Assembly (NCBI GenBank): GCA_934661005.1
Contig: CAKUIK010000005.1
Location: 1 to 64,000 of the forward strand
DNA: 64,000 bases
Source: an uncultured Slackia sp.
Lineage (GTDB): Bacteria; Actinomycetota; Coriobacteriia; Coriobacteriales; Eggerthellaceae
Reading direction: 5' to 3'
A model generated the notes under the pieces. That model did no database searches. It was not told the DNA's origin and saw only the letters and a list, made by a program, of their open reading frames with translations. The position numbers and the translations under genes were made by a program. Of this stretch, positions 1 through 8,553 are shown in pieces; position 1 is the first letter of the stretch; each line of letters begins with the position of its first letter.

Positions 1-210
1 TGCGTTTCTTTCGATATGAAGAACAGAAATGAACGCAGGGGGATTTCCGCGAGTCCCTCTGCCGCCCTCAACTTCAGTGCGCAGTGCTTCGTTTTGCCAT
101 GCTGCCCGCATCGTGGCAAAGGGCGCCGTGAGGTTGGAAGAACGCGCGAGGTTTTCTGCCAGCGTTGCTTTCTTATATGATGGCAACGTTTGAAGAAAGG
201 ACGTGTATCG

Positions 211-1251
211 ATGATTCGATTGAATAACGACTATTGCCACGGAGCTATCCCCGAGATTCTCGAAGCGCTGCAGGCGACGAACGCCGATGCCTATGCGGGC
301 TATGAGCTCGATGAATGGTGTGAGCGGGCTGGTGCGCTCATCAAGGAAGCCGCCGCGTGCCCCGATGCCGCGGTTCACTATATCGTAGGCGGAACGCAGG
401 CGAATGTTGCCATTATTGCGCACGCGCTTCGTCCGTGGGAAAGCGTGGTGTGCGCCGATTGCGGGCACATCAACGTGCACGAGACCGGCGCGACCGAGCA
501 CATCGGCCACAAATGCGAAACGGCCCCCGCTCGCGACGGCAAGCTTGCCGCAGCCGATTTGCGGGCCATCGCCCAGGGTTATGCGGAAAGCCCCGTACCC
601 GAACACGTCACGGTGCCGCGCATGGCCTATATCTCGTTTCCCTCTGAATCGGGCACGGTGTACTCGCTTTCTGAGCTTGAAGATCTTCGCGCGGTATGCG
701 ACGAATTCGGCATGTATTTGTTCATCGACGGCGCTCGCTTGGCGTATGGCCTCGCCGCATCCGGCAACGATGTGACGCTGCCCGATATCGCGCGCCTTTC
801 CGATGCCTTCTATGTCGGCGGCACGAAATGCGGGGCGCTGTTTGGCGAGGCGATGGTTGTGGTGAATCCTGCGCTTCAGCCGTATTTCCGCAATTCGATG
901 AAGCAGGCGGGCACGATGCTTGCCAAGGGCTGGCTTCTGGGCCTGCAATTCTCGAAACTCTTCGAAGATGGCCGTTATTTCGAAATCGGCAAGGCCGCGG
1001 TGGCACAGGCGATGCGCATCAAAGCGGCGCTCGCCACGCGCGATTTGCTGGCCGAACCCGATAGCCCCACGAACCAGCAGTTCGCGCTCGTGTCCGATGC
1101 TCAGCTCGCGTCGCTTGGCGAGGCGTGCATCGTGGAATTCGAGGGCAAAGCGTCCGATGGCCGCAACCAGATTCGTTTCTGCACGAGCTGGAGCACCACC
1201 GATGCCGAAGTCGACGCTGTGGTGGCGGCAATCGAAGGCTTAGGAGAGTAG
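211..1251 (+). CDS. Threonine aldolase-like PLP-dependent lyase
   Basis: Fold-type I PLP enzyme of the beta-eliminating lyase / low-specificity threonine aldolase family (346 aa), expected to cleave L-threonine or L-allo-threonine to glycine and acetaldehyde in the cytoplasm. Seen: the N-terminal NNDYCHGA block, a glycine-rich GGTQAN cofactor loop, the FIDGARLAYG segment and the Schiff-base lysine in YVGGTKCGALFG (Lys206). An in-frame TTG lies 21 bases upstream, but the AGAAAGGA ribosome site at about 193-200 serves the ATG at 211, so I use that. It appears monocistronic and is followed by a terminator. Substrate specificity cannot be read from sequence; a related beta-elimination activity is possible. 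Confidence 0.85.
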   Translation: MIRLNNDYCHGAIPEILEALQATNADAYAGYELDEWCERAGALIKEAAACPDAAVHYIVGGTQANVAIIAHALRPWESVVCADCGHINVHETGATEHIGHKCETAPARDGKLAAADLRAIAQGYAESPVPEHVTVPRMAYISFPSESGTVYSLSELEDLRAVCDEFGMYLFIDGARLAYGLAASGNDVTLPDIARLSDAFYVGGTKCGALFGEAMVVVNPALQPYFRNSMKQAGTMLAKGWLLGLQFSKLFEDGRYFEIGKAAVAQAMRIKAALATRDLLAEPDSPTNQQFALVSDAQLASLGEACIVEFEGKASDGRNQIRFCTSWSTTDAEVDAVVAAIEGLGE

Positions 1252-1316
1252 CCTTTCGACAGCCGACAGCGGACGACGCTTTGCTTTTCCGCACCTCTTC
1301 TTTCCTTGCATGAATC

Positions 1317-1352
1317 ATCGAGGGAATCTTGCCGATTCCCTCGCTTTGTTTT
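1317..1352 (+). terminator. Rho-independent terminator after the aldolase-like gene
   Basis: GAGGGAATC and GATTCCCTC form a 9-bp stem around a 5-base loop, followed by GCTTTGTTTTTTC. The rest of the 300-base gap before 1552 shows no gene; a TTGAGGAG ribosome site closes it. Confidence 0.85.
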
Positions 1353-1551
1353 TTCGCGCATCGTAGAATAGTTCAGTTAAGCAACAAACGTGTAACAACG
1401 CCTGTTGAGCGAAGCTCTAACATGGGGCTTCGATAGAATCGACGGGTTAACAAGCGGAGTTTCGCGCCTTGTCGCGGAACGTGGGCGAGCGTCGCCGGCG
1501 AAAGTGCCGCGCGTTTGCCATAGATTGACTGAATGATTTGAGGAGATACGC

Positions 1552-4500
1552 GTGCGCAACGTATTTCACGTATTTGCTCGCGATGTAAAGCGAATCGCGA
1601 AAGCCCCAGCAAGCTGGGTCGTCATCCTTGTGCTCATCGCGCTGCCGTCGTTGTATACCTGGTTCAACGTGGTGGGCTTTTGGAACCCCTACAACAACAC
1701 AGGGTCGTTGAAGGTATGCGTTGTCAATGAAGACGCTGGAGCCTCCAACGATATGCTGGGCGATTTGCAGCTTGGCGACCAAATCGTGGATCAGTTGCAC
1801 GAAAACACGCAGTTGGGTTGGGAATTCACCGATCGAGACGATGCCATGGCGAAAATCTCGTCAGGAGAGGCGTACGCCGCATTCGTCATCCCCAGCGATT
1901 TCAGCGAAGATATGACGACCCTCGTCACGGGCGAGTTCCAGCGTCCTCAGCTGGAATACTATGTGAACGAAAAACTCAATCCCGTGGCGCCGAAGATTAC
2001 CGACACGGGCGCTTCGACGCTCGACAATACGATCAACGACACCTTCGTATCCACCGTGTCTTCGGTTGTCGCCGAAACGCTTAACGACAAGATTGCCGAA
2101 TCGCAGGAATCGTTTGACGCGTCGAAGGCGAAGGTTTCGGCCCAAATCGACAAAGTTGACGCGAACCTCACCGATGCGCGCGAGAGCGTGGGCGAGCTTT
2201 CCGCTTCATCGAGCGATGCCATCGCTCAGGCGAACAGTGCCAAGGCGTCGCTTTCCGATGCGCGCCGCGAAATCGGCGATATGGCGTTGGCGCTCTCGCA
2301 AGCTTCGGCTCTTGCGGGCACGTTGAATACCGAGCTCGTGAGTTTCTCGGGCAGCATGTCTACCGCAATAAGCGGCGGGCTATCGCTTATTTCGGTCGCT
2401 TCTACGCAGGCGAATGCCGTGGTGGGCGATGCCGCAACGGGGATCCAGTCGGCGCAAGGCGATGTGGAATACGCAACGAGCGTTGCCCAAAACGTCATTG
2501 ACGGCAATAAGGAAATCATCGCGTATTTGCAAACCGTGGCAGATGACGCTCATCTCACGCAGGACCAGCGTGATGCCGTAAACGCCACCATCGCCACGCT
2601 TTCGCAAAGCAATGCCAACGCCGAGGCGAACCTCGCTTCGTTGAACGCGCTGGCTGCGAGCGCTTCGAGCACCGCGGGCGCTATTTCCAATGCATCGGGT
2701 ACCGTGAATGACGCGGTGCAGAAATCGGTCGACAACGGTCGTTCCTACAACGACGATCTGTCGAAAAACACCATTCCCGCCGTAAGCCAGGGTCTCGCTG
2801 GCCTCGCAAGCACTGCGGGCTCGCTTTCGGGTACGGTAGCTCGCCAGACGTCGCTCATCGACCAAACGTCGGCCGTGCTCGACCAGCTTATCTCAACGCT
2901 CAACACGACGGTTGATGCGCTGGGGCAAACCGATTCGCTGCTCGCCGATGTGCAAGGCGATATCGACACCGTGCGAACCGATGTGGTGGCGCTCGGTACT
3001 TCGGGCGCGCTTGCGGAATTGTTTGGCGACGATGGCAAACTCGACGTGAGCAAAATCGCCGACTTCATGCAGTCGCCCACGGAACTCGAAACCGAGCAGC
3101 TTTACCCGCTGAATGCCTACGGCTCGGCTATGTCCCCGCTGTTCATCAACCTCACGCTGTGGATTGGCGTGTTCATGCTCATGGTCATCATGCACATCGA
3201 GGTCGACGACGAAGAGATTCGCAACCTCACCATCGCGCAGCGTTTCTTGGGCCGCGGCATTCTGTTCGCGCTCATGGTCTCGATGCAGGCGATCGTGTGC
3301 GTGACGGGCTGCTTGTTCCTTGGCGTTCAAGCGGTGAATGTGCCTGCGCTCTACATAACAGCGGTCGCGTGCTCGCTTACATACCTAGCGATTCAATACA
3401 CGCTTTCCACCACGCTGCAACACGTGGGCAAGGGCCTGTGCGTCATTTTGGTCTTCGTGCAAATTCCGGGCGCCACGGGCCTGTACCCGGTCGAGCTCAC
3501 GACGAGCTTCTTCCAGGCGGTATATCCGATTTTCCCGTTCACGTACGGCATCAACGCCATGCGCGAGTGCATTTGCGGCTTCTATGGGAATATGTGGCTT
3601 GCGTTCATGGGTGTGCTCGCGCTGTTCTTCGTGGTATTCCTGCTCATTGGCACGTTTGCGCGCCCGTTCCTCACGAATCTCAATCGCATGTTTGCCAAGC
3701 AGCTCGCCGAAAGCGATATCGTGAATTGCGAAGAAGTGCAGTTGCCCGAGCGTCGCTACAGAACGGCACAAATTGTGCGCGCCATGAGCAACCACGATGA
3801 ATTCCGCGCTTACCTGCTGGAGCACTCCACGCGATTCATGAAAATCTATCCCACCTTGAAGCACGGCGCGTATGCGCTCGGCGTGGTTGTCCCCGTGCTG
3901 TTCACGGCCTCGATGGCCCTGTGGAGTCCGGGCAAGAAGGTCGTGGTGCTCACGGTGTGGCTGCTGTGGCTCATTGCCGTCGTCGCCTTCCTTATTGTCG
4001 TCGAGCATGTGAAAGACAGCCTTGAGCGACAAATCGCCTTGAATGCGATGAGCGACGAGGAGCTGCGCACGCTGTTCGCCGCGCGCAACAGCCTTGCGCA
4101 TGATCCCTGCGTGGAAGGCGGCGAACCCGCCGTCGGATACGCTTCGTCGGTTGCGGTTGGGCCTGAAAGCGCGCATGTGCGCGTTCCTATCGTGCCCGTT
4201 GCGGAACCCGTGCCAGAGCCGCTTCGCCATCTGAATGAGGGACGCGATTCTGCGGATGCGGCGATTGGCGCACCTGTGTGCTCCCATTCGAATTCGAGCG
4301 AAGACGCTTCTTCAAGTGGGGAAGCGTTTGAATGCGCGGCAGATGTTTCGGACGGGCGGGCGTCCGCGGTCGCCGATGTCGATCGGGCAACCGAAGCTGT
4401 TCAAGAGTCGACGGGGGCTCCCTCTAGCGCTGCGAACGACGCTTTTGGCGTTGCGGCGAACGAATACGACAAACCGGTCGACGGCTTCAACGAACCCGCC

Positions 4501-4569
4501 GACGATTTCGATATGGGCGACGATGCGCCCGAAGGCGCGCGCGGCATGAAGGGAGGCGATGCACGATGA
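1552..4569 (+). CDS. YhgE/Pip domain membrane protein, long form
   Basis: Large membrane protein (1005 aa) of the YhgE/Pip (phage infection protein) family, related to ABC-2-type permeases. One N-terminal membrane span (about residues 20-40, with the PSLYTWFNVVGFWNPY family block) precedes a long extracytoplasmic Ala/Ser/Asp-rich coiled-coil-like region (about 150-490). At least five spans follow (about 525-700), then a second hydrophobic pair near 765-825. The last 170 residues are acidic, low-complexity and probably disordered, unusual beside the shorter partner encoded next. GTG start, chosen for AGGAG at 1541-1545. It overlaps the next gene by 4 bases (ATGA). Function in the family is poorly defined: phage adsorption in lactococci, cell-envelope export in some firmicutes. 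Confidence 0.85.
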   Translation: MRNVFHVFARDVKRIAKAPASWVVILVLIALPSLYTWFNVVGFWNPYNNTGSLKVCVVNEDAGASNDMLGDLQLGDQIVDQLHENTQLGWEFTDRDDAMAKISSGEAYAAFVIPSDFSEDMTTLVTGEFQRPQLEYYVNEKLNPVAPKITDTGASTLDNTINDTFVSTVSSVVAETLNDKIAESQESFDASKAKVSAQIDKVDANLTDARESVGELSASSSDAIAQANSAKASLSDARREIGDMALALSQASALAGTLNTELVSFSGSMSTAISGGLSLISVASTQANAVVGDAATGIQSAQGDVEYATSVAQNVIDGNKEIIAYLQTVADDAHLTQDQRDAVNATIATLSQSNANAEANLASLNALAASASSTAGAISNASGTVNDAVQKSVDNGRSYNDDLSKNTIPAVSQGLAGLASTAGSLSGTVARQTSLIDQTSAVLDQLISTLNTTVDALGQTDSLLADVQGDIDTVRTDVVALGTSGALAELFGDDGKLDVSKIADFMQSPTELETEQLYPLNAYGSAMSPLFINLTLWIGVFMLMVIMHIEVDDEEIRNLTIAQRFLGRGILFALMVSMQAIVCVTGCLFLGVQAVNVPALYITAVACSLTYLAIQYTLSTTLQHVGKGLCVILVFVQIPGATGLYPVELTTSFFQAVYPIFPFTYGINAMRECICGFYGNMWLAFMGVLALFFVVFLLIGTFARPFLTNLNRMFAKQLAESDIVNCEEVQLPERRYRTAQIVRAMSNHDEFRAYLLEHSTRFMKIYPTLKHGAYALGVVVPVLFTASMALWSPGKKVVVLTVWLLWLIAVVAFLIVVEHVKDSLERQIALNAMSDEELRTLFAARNSLAHDPCVEGGEPAVGYASSVAVGPESAHVRVPIVPVAEPVPEPLRHLNEGRDSADAAIGAPVCSHSNSSEDASSSGEAFECAADVSDGRASAVADVDRATEAVQESTGAPSSAANDAFGVAANEYDKPVDGFNEPADDFDMGDDAPEGARGMKGGDAR

Positions 4570-6749
4570 AAAAGATTTGGCAGCTGTTCGTGGGCGATTT
4601 GAAGCGCCTGCGCTCGAATGTCGTTACGGGCATCATCGTGCTGGGCCTTATCGCGTTGCCGTCGATTTTCTCGTGGTACAACATGATTGCCGCGTGGGAT
4701 GTATTCGGCAACACGGGCAACTTGAAAATCGCCGTGGCAAGCGTCGATGAGGGCTATGAAAGCGACCTCGTTCCCGTGAAAATCAACGTCGGCGAGCAAG
4801 TGATTTCGGCGCTTCGAGCGAATGACCAAATCAAGTGGGTCTTTACCGATAAGGAAGACGCCATCGATGGCGCCAAGTCGGGCAAGTACTATGCGGCGGT
4901 GGTGATTCCCGAAAGCTTCAGCCGCGACATGATGACGTTCTATTCCGATGACGCGCAGCACGCGAAAATCATCTACTACTCCAACGAGAAGAAAAACGCC
5001 ATTTCGCCGAAGGTGACCGATCAGGGCGCCGACGCCATTTCGGTGCAGGTGAACCAGGTGTTCACGCAAACGCTTTCCGACACGGCCTTGAGTTTGGCGC
5101 AGGGACTTGTGACGTATGCCGACAACGCCGACGTCGACGGCCATATTGGCGAGCTGGCCAATCATGTGGGATCGCTTTCGACCCAAATGACCAAGGCGTC
5201 TTCGGTGCTGCGCACCTATTCCACGGTGCTTACTTCTTCGCAAGACCTTATTGCGAGCTCCGCGAGCCTTTTGTCTTCGGCAAAGGGGTCGGCGGAAGAG
5301 GTTGCTGGGCAAGTCGGCGATGCGAAGGCTTCGGCTGCTTCGATTTCCGATGCCATGGGGGCCTCGGCCGATTCGCTCTCGAGCGCGATTGACGCGAGCG
5401 TTGCGAGCTTCGATGGCGTGTCGGCGTCGGTGGACGATGCGTTCGCGGCGGCGCACGACGGCCGCGAGACCGTTTCGCAGTCGCTTATCACGAGTGCCGA
5501 TGGCCTGGCCGACCAGGCGGCGAACTACGCCACGCTGGCCGATTCGCTCGACGCGCTCGCCAAAGACATGCCTGACGATAGCAGCATCGCGCTCACTCAA
5601 ATGGCGGGCACTCTGCGCGCCGTAAGCACGACGATGGATCGGCTTTCGCGCGAGCTTGGCACCACCGCGGGCGATTTGGAATATGGCATTTCTGGCGCCG
5701 AGGCTGCGCGCAACGATATTGATGCGCAAATCGCCGAAGCGAAACAGCAGGTGCAAGATGCCAAAGATCAGTACAACAACAATGTGAAGCCGCACCTCGA
5801 TAGCCTCGTGGGTGCGGTGACCGACGCCTCGTCGCTGCTTTCATCGAGCGCTTCCAAGCTCGACGATGCGGCGGGTTCGCTTACGGGCTCGGCCGGCGCG
5901 ATTTCCGGAAAACTCGCCGATGCGAAATCGAAGCTCGATAGCTCCGCCGACGAGCTTGACGAATCGGCCAAGAAGCTCGACGATTTGTCGTCGAATATGA
6001 AAGACGCCCTTGCGAGTGGCGATACTGAACTGCTCCGCGAAGTGCTCGGCAGCGATGCGAGCGAGCTTGCCTCGGCGATGTCGGCGCCCGTCGAACTCGA
6101 CCGCCACGCGTTGTTCCCGGTCGAGAATTTCGGCTCGGCCATGTCGCCGCTCTACACCACGCTTGCGCTGTGGATTGGCGCGCTGCTTATCATGGTCACC
6201 ATTCGACCGACGCCTTCCCGCCGTATCGAGGAGGAGCTCGGGGGCATTTCGCTTCCTCAGCAATTCCTGGGCCGCTTCGGCATTGTGTCGCTTCTCGCAT
6301 TTGCGCAAGACACCGTGCTCGCGGTTGGCAACATGCTCTTTTTGGGCGTGCAGGTGGAAAACCCGCTGCTGTACTTGCTCGTGTATTGGATTGGCGGCCA
6401 GGTCTTCGCGTTCATCATTTACACGCTGGTCGTGTCGTTCGCCAATCTGGGCAAGGCGTTCGCGGTTATTCTCCTTATTCTGCAAGTTGCGGGCGGCGGC
6501 GGCGCTTACCCGCTGGCGATTCTGCCGCAGCTTTTCCAAGATGTAAGCGTCTGGCTTCCGGCAACGCACGTGATCAATGCCATGCGTGCCGCGATGTTCG
6601 GTGTGTATCAAGGTGATTTCTGGATGGAAATTGGCATGGTGTTGCTTTATGTAGTGCCGTTTGCGCTGCTCGGCTTGGTGCTGCGCAACCCGACCATGAA
6701 GCTTATCAACTGGTTCGTTGAGCAAGTGGAGAAATCGAGGGTCATATAG
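4566..6749 (+). CDS. YhgE/Pip domain membrane protein, short form
   Basis: Second YhgE/Pip protein (727 aa), translationally coupled to the first through ATGA. Same architecture: N-terminal span with the PSIFSWYNMIAAWDVFGNTGN block, a long Ser/Ala/Asp-rich extracytoplasmic helical region (about 170-490) and a C-terminal bundle of about five spans starting at FGSAMSPLYTTLALWIG. It lacks the extra C-terminal spans and acidic tail of its neighbour. Homologous regions of the two (for example GSAMSPL..L.LWIG and AVGN/GCLFLGVQ) show tandem duplication followed by divergence. A coupled pair suggests a heteromeric membrane complex (inference). Confidence 0.87.
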   Translation: MKKIWQLFVGDLKRLRSNVVTGIIVLGLIALPSIFSWYNMIAAWDVFGNTGNLKIAVASVDEGYESDLVPVKINVGEQVISALRANDQIKWVFTDKEDAIDGAKSGKYYAAVVIPESFSRDMMTFYSDDAQHAKIIYYSNEKKNAISPKVTDQGADAISVQVNQVFTQTLSDTALSLAQGLVTYADNADVDGHIGELANHVGSLSTQMTKASSVLRTYSTVLTSSQDLIASSASLLSSAKGSAEEVAGQVGDAKASAASISDAMGASADSLSSAIDASVASFDGVSASVDDAFAAAHDGRETVSQSLITSADGLADQAANYATLADSLDALAKDMPDDSSIALTQMAGTLRAVSTTMDRLSRELGTTAGDLEYGISGAEAARNDIDAQIAEAKQQVQDAKDQYNNNVKPHLDSLVGAVTDASSLLSSSASKLDDAAGSLTGSAGAISGKLADAKSKLDSSADELDESAKKLDDLSSNMKDALASGDTELLREVLGSDASELASAMSAPVELDRHALFPVENFGSAMSPLYTTLALWIGALLIMVTIRPTPSRRIEEELGGISLPQQFLGRFGIVSLLAFAQDTVLAVGNMLFLGVQVENPLLYLLVYWIGGQVFAFIIYTLVVSFANLGKAFAVILLILQVAGGGGAYPLAILPQLFQDVSVWLPATHVINAMRAAMFGVYQGDFWMEIGMVLLYVVPFALLGLVLRNPTMKLINWFVEQVEKSRVI

Positions 6750-6754
6750 GAAAT

Positions 6755-6787
6755 CGAGAGGGGCTTCGGCTCCTCTCGTTGTCTTTT
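6755..6787 (+). terminator. Terminator after the YhgE/Pip pair
   Basis: GAGAGGGGC, TTCG loop, GCTCCTCTC, then TTGTCTTTTG; the stem contains one G-T pair. Confidence 0.8.
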
Positions 6788-6799
6788 GTGTGGCTCGCG

Positions 6800-6827
6800 T
6801 TGTGCGCGGCGCGCAACGCGCTAGTAT
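6800..6827 (+). promoter_or_regulatory. Candidate promoter giving a leaderless MFS mRNA
   Basis: TTGTGC (6800-6805), 16-base spacer, TAGTAT (6822-6827). The predicted transcript start falls on or next to the ATG at 6835, and no ribosome site precedes that ATG. Confidence 0.45.
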
Positions 6828-6834
6828 TGCCCGC

Positions 6835-8265
6835 ATGAAGACGAGCGAAAACAATCAATCGAACCTGGCGGATGGCGGCGGTTTGCCGCCCCGGCAGCGC
6901 CATATGGTGCTCGGCATTATGATGGCGGGTACCACGGCTGCGTGCATTTCGCAATCGATGATGATTGCGGCGCTGCCCACCATCATGCAGGAATTCGCGA
7001 TTGGCGCGGGCCTGGCCCAGCTCATTACTACGGCTTACATCTTCACTCTTGGCCTGTTTTCCGCGATGAGCGCCTATCTTGTGAGCAAATTCGATGCACG
7101 CCGCTTGTTCTTTGTTGCTATGGTTGGGTTCGTTGTGGGATGCGCTGCGTCCCTTTTCGCGACGAGCTACCCCGTGTTGCTTGCGTCGCGTTTGGTGCAG
7201 GCGATTGGCGCGGGTATTTTGCTTCCGCTTATTCAAGTGGTGGCGCTTTCGGTGTATCCGAAAAGCCAATACGGCAAGGCGATGGGCATTGTGGGGCTCA
7301 TTATCGGATTCGCGCCCGCGATTGGTCCAGCGATTTCGGGCTTCATCGTCGATGCGTGGGGGTGGCGTGCGGTATTCGTCGTGCTTGGCGCGGTTTCCGT
7401 CGCGGTACTGCTGCTCGCAATTCCATTCTTGCCGAATGTGATACGCAAGCCTGCCTCGCATCAGCATTTCGACGCGCTTTCTGCGGCTCTCTTTTCGCTC
7501 GGCGCGGTGTGCTTGCTTGTCGCGACGGCGTGCATCGAACAGTCGGGCCAGGGTGCTGTGGCAGTGGCGAGCCTTGTGCTTGGCGCCGTGCTTTTGTTCG
7601 CATTTGTTCGCCGGCAGTTTCGAATTCCGAATCCGCTTCTTAGGCTTTCGTGTTTCGCGAATCGTCAGTTTACGGTTGGCCTCGTGCTTGTGTTGCTTGG
7701 CAATTTGTCGTTTATGGCGGCGTCTATTATGGTTCCGCTGTTCGTGCAAGACGTGCAAGGGGCGTCGGCGGCGGTCTCTGGTTTGGTCATTTTGCCGGGT
7801 GCGGTGTTGCTGGGCTTCTTGAACCCCATAACGGGCCGTTTGCTCGATTCGCATGGGCCATGGCCGCTGCTTGTGGCGGGTTGTGCGTTGCTGCTGGTCG
7901 GAACGCTGGCATTTATTACCTGCGATGCGGAAACGCCGCTTTGGGTGGTAACGGTGCTTTACGGCGTACGCATTTGTGGCGTTTCGTGCTTGCAAATGCC
8001 TATGACGGCATACGCGAGCAAGCAGCTGTCGGGCGATGACGTCGCGCAAGGCACGGCGATCACTACGTCGATTCGCCAAATTTCAAGCGCTTTGCTCTCT
8101 TCGGTGCTCATTGGGATCATGGCTCTGGCCTCAAGCGGCAATTTGGGCATCGATGCCCACGGTTTCGGCGTGTCGTTCGGCATACTTGCGGCGTTGACGG
8201 TTGCCGGGTTCGTATTCGGCGCGGTATTCCTGCCGAAACCCGCGAAAGCGAGCGGGCGACGCTAA
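6835..8265 (+). CDS. MFS exporter, DHA2 (14-span) type
   Basis: Major facilitator of the EmrB/QacA-like drug:proton antiporter-2 group (476 aa), a proton-driven exporter of small hydrophobic or amphipathic compounds in the cytoplasmic membrane. Seen: about 14 hydrophobic segments, the first-span pattern ALPTIMQEF, motif-A-like LVSKFDARRLF after span 2, RLVQAIGAGILLPL in span 4 and the motif-C-like GFAPAIGPAISGF in span 5. The open frame continues upstream, but those residues do not resemble an MFS N-terminus; ATG 6835 is chosen because it gives one. There is no Shine-Dalgarno sequence and a promoter-like element sits just upstream, so translation may be leaderless. Substrate unknown. Confidence 0.85.
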   Translation: MKTSENNQSNLADGGGLPPRQRHMVLGIMMAGTTAACISQSMMIAALPTIMQEFAIGAGLAQLITTAYIFTLGLFSAMSAYLVSKFDARRLFFVAMVGFVVGCAASLFATSYPVLLASRLVQAIGAGILLPLIQVVALSVYPKSQYGKAMGIVGLIIGFAPAIGPAISGFIVDAWGWRAVFVVLGAVSVAVLLLAIPFLPNVIRKPASHQHFDALSAALFSLGAVCLLVATACIEQSGQGAVAVASLVLGAVLLFAFVRRQFRIPNPLLRLSCFANRQFTVGLVLVLLGNLSFMAASIMVPLFVQDVQGASAAVSGLVILPGAVLLGFLNPITGRLLDSHGPWPLLVAGCALLLVGTLAFITCDAETPLWVVTVLYGVRICGVSCLQMPMTAYASKQLSGDDVAQGTAITTSIRQISSALLSSVLIGIMALASSGNLGIDAHGFGVSFGILAALTVAGFVFGAVFLPKPAKASGRR

Positions 8266-8553
8266 GGGGCGATTGCGATTATCGTCCTCGGGTCGCCTTG
8301 CATGCCTGCGCTCTGCGTGCTTGTGCCTCGCATGCTAGCGTCTTCGTTTGTTCAAAACGGGCCGCGAATGTGGCATTGTTGGGCCTAATGCGTGAGGAAA
8401 ACGACCAAAGAAAGTTCTTTCTCTCAAGAAAGGCCTGCTCAGAGCGTTGTGTTACTTCAGCATGAAAAAGCCACCCGTAATTTTGACCACATTCGAAGCT
8501 CGTTTTGAACAAAATTGAAGTCGGCTTCGTGTCCGCTGAAACGGTTGCGGTTT
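8266..8553. repeat. Inverted-repeat element, copy 1 (arms 8346-8376 and 8483-8515)
   Basis: No gene here. The left arm starts TTTGTTCAAAACGGG and carries CGAATGTGGCA; the right arm is its imperfect inverse (CCACATTCGAAGC then CGTTTTGAACAAAA). About 105 bases lie between the arms and include a small palindrome AGAAAGTTCTTTCT near 8409. Related sequences recur at 13.6 kb and in part at 55.87 kb. No transposase is present, so this looks like a non-autonomous (MITE/REP-like) element; its origin is inferred. Confidence 0.6.

Noticed and set aside
4401..5795. 464-codon open frame on the minus strand
   Set aside because: Entirely antisense to the second YhgE/Pip gene; Arg/His-rich product typical of the complement of GC-rich coding sequence, no ribosome site.
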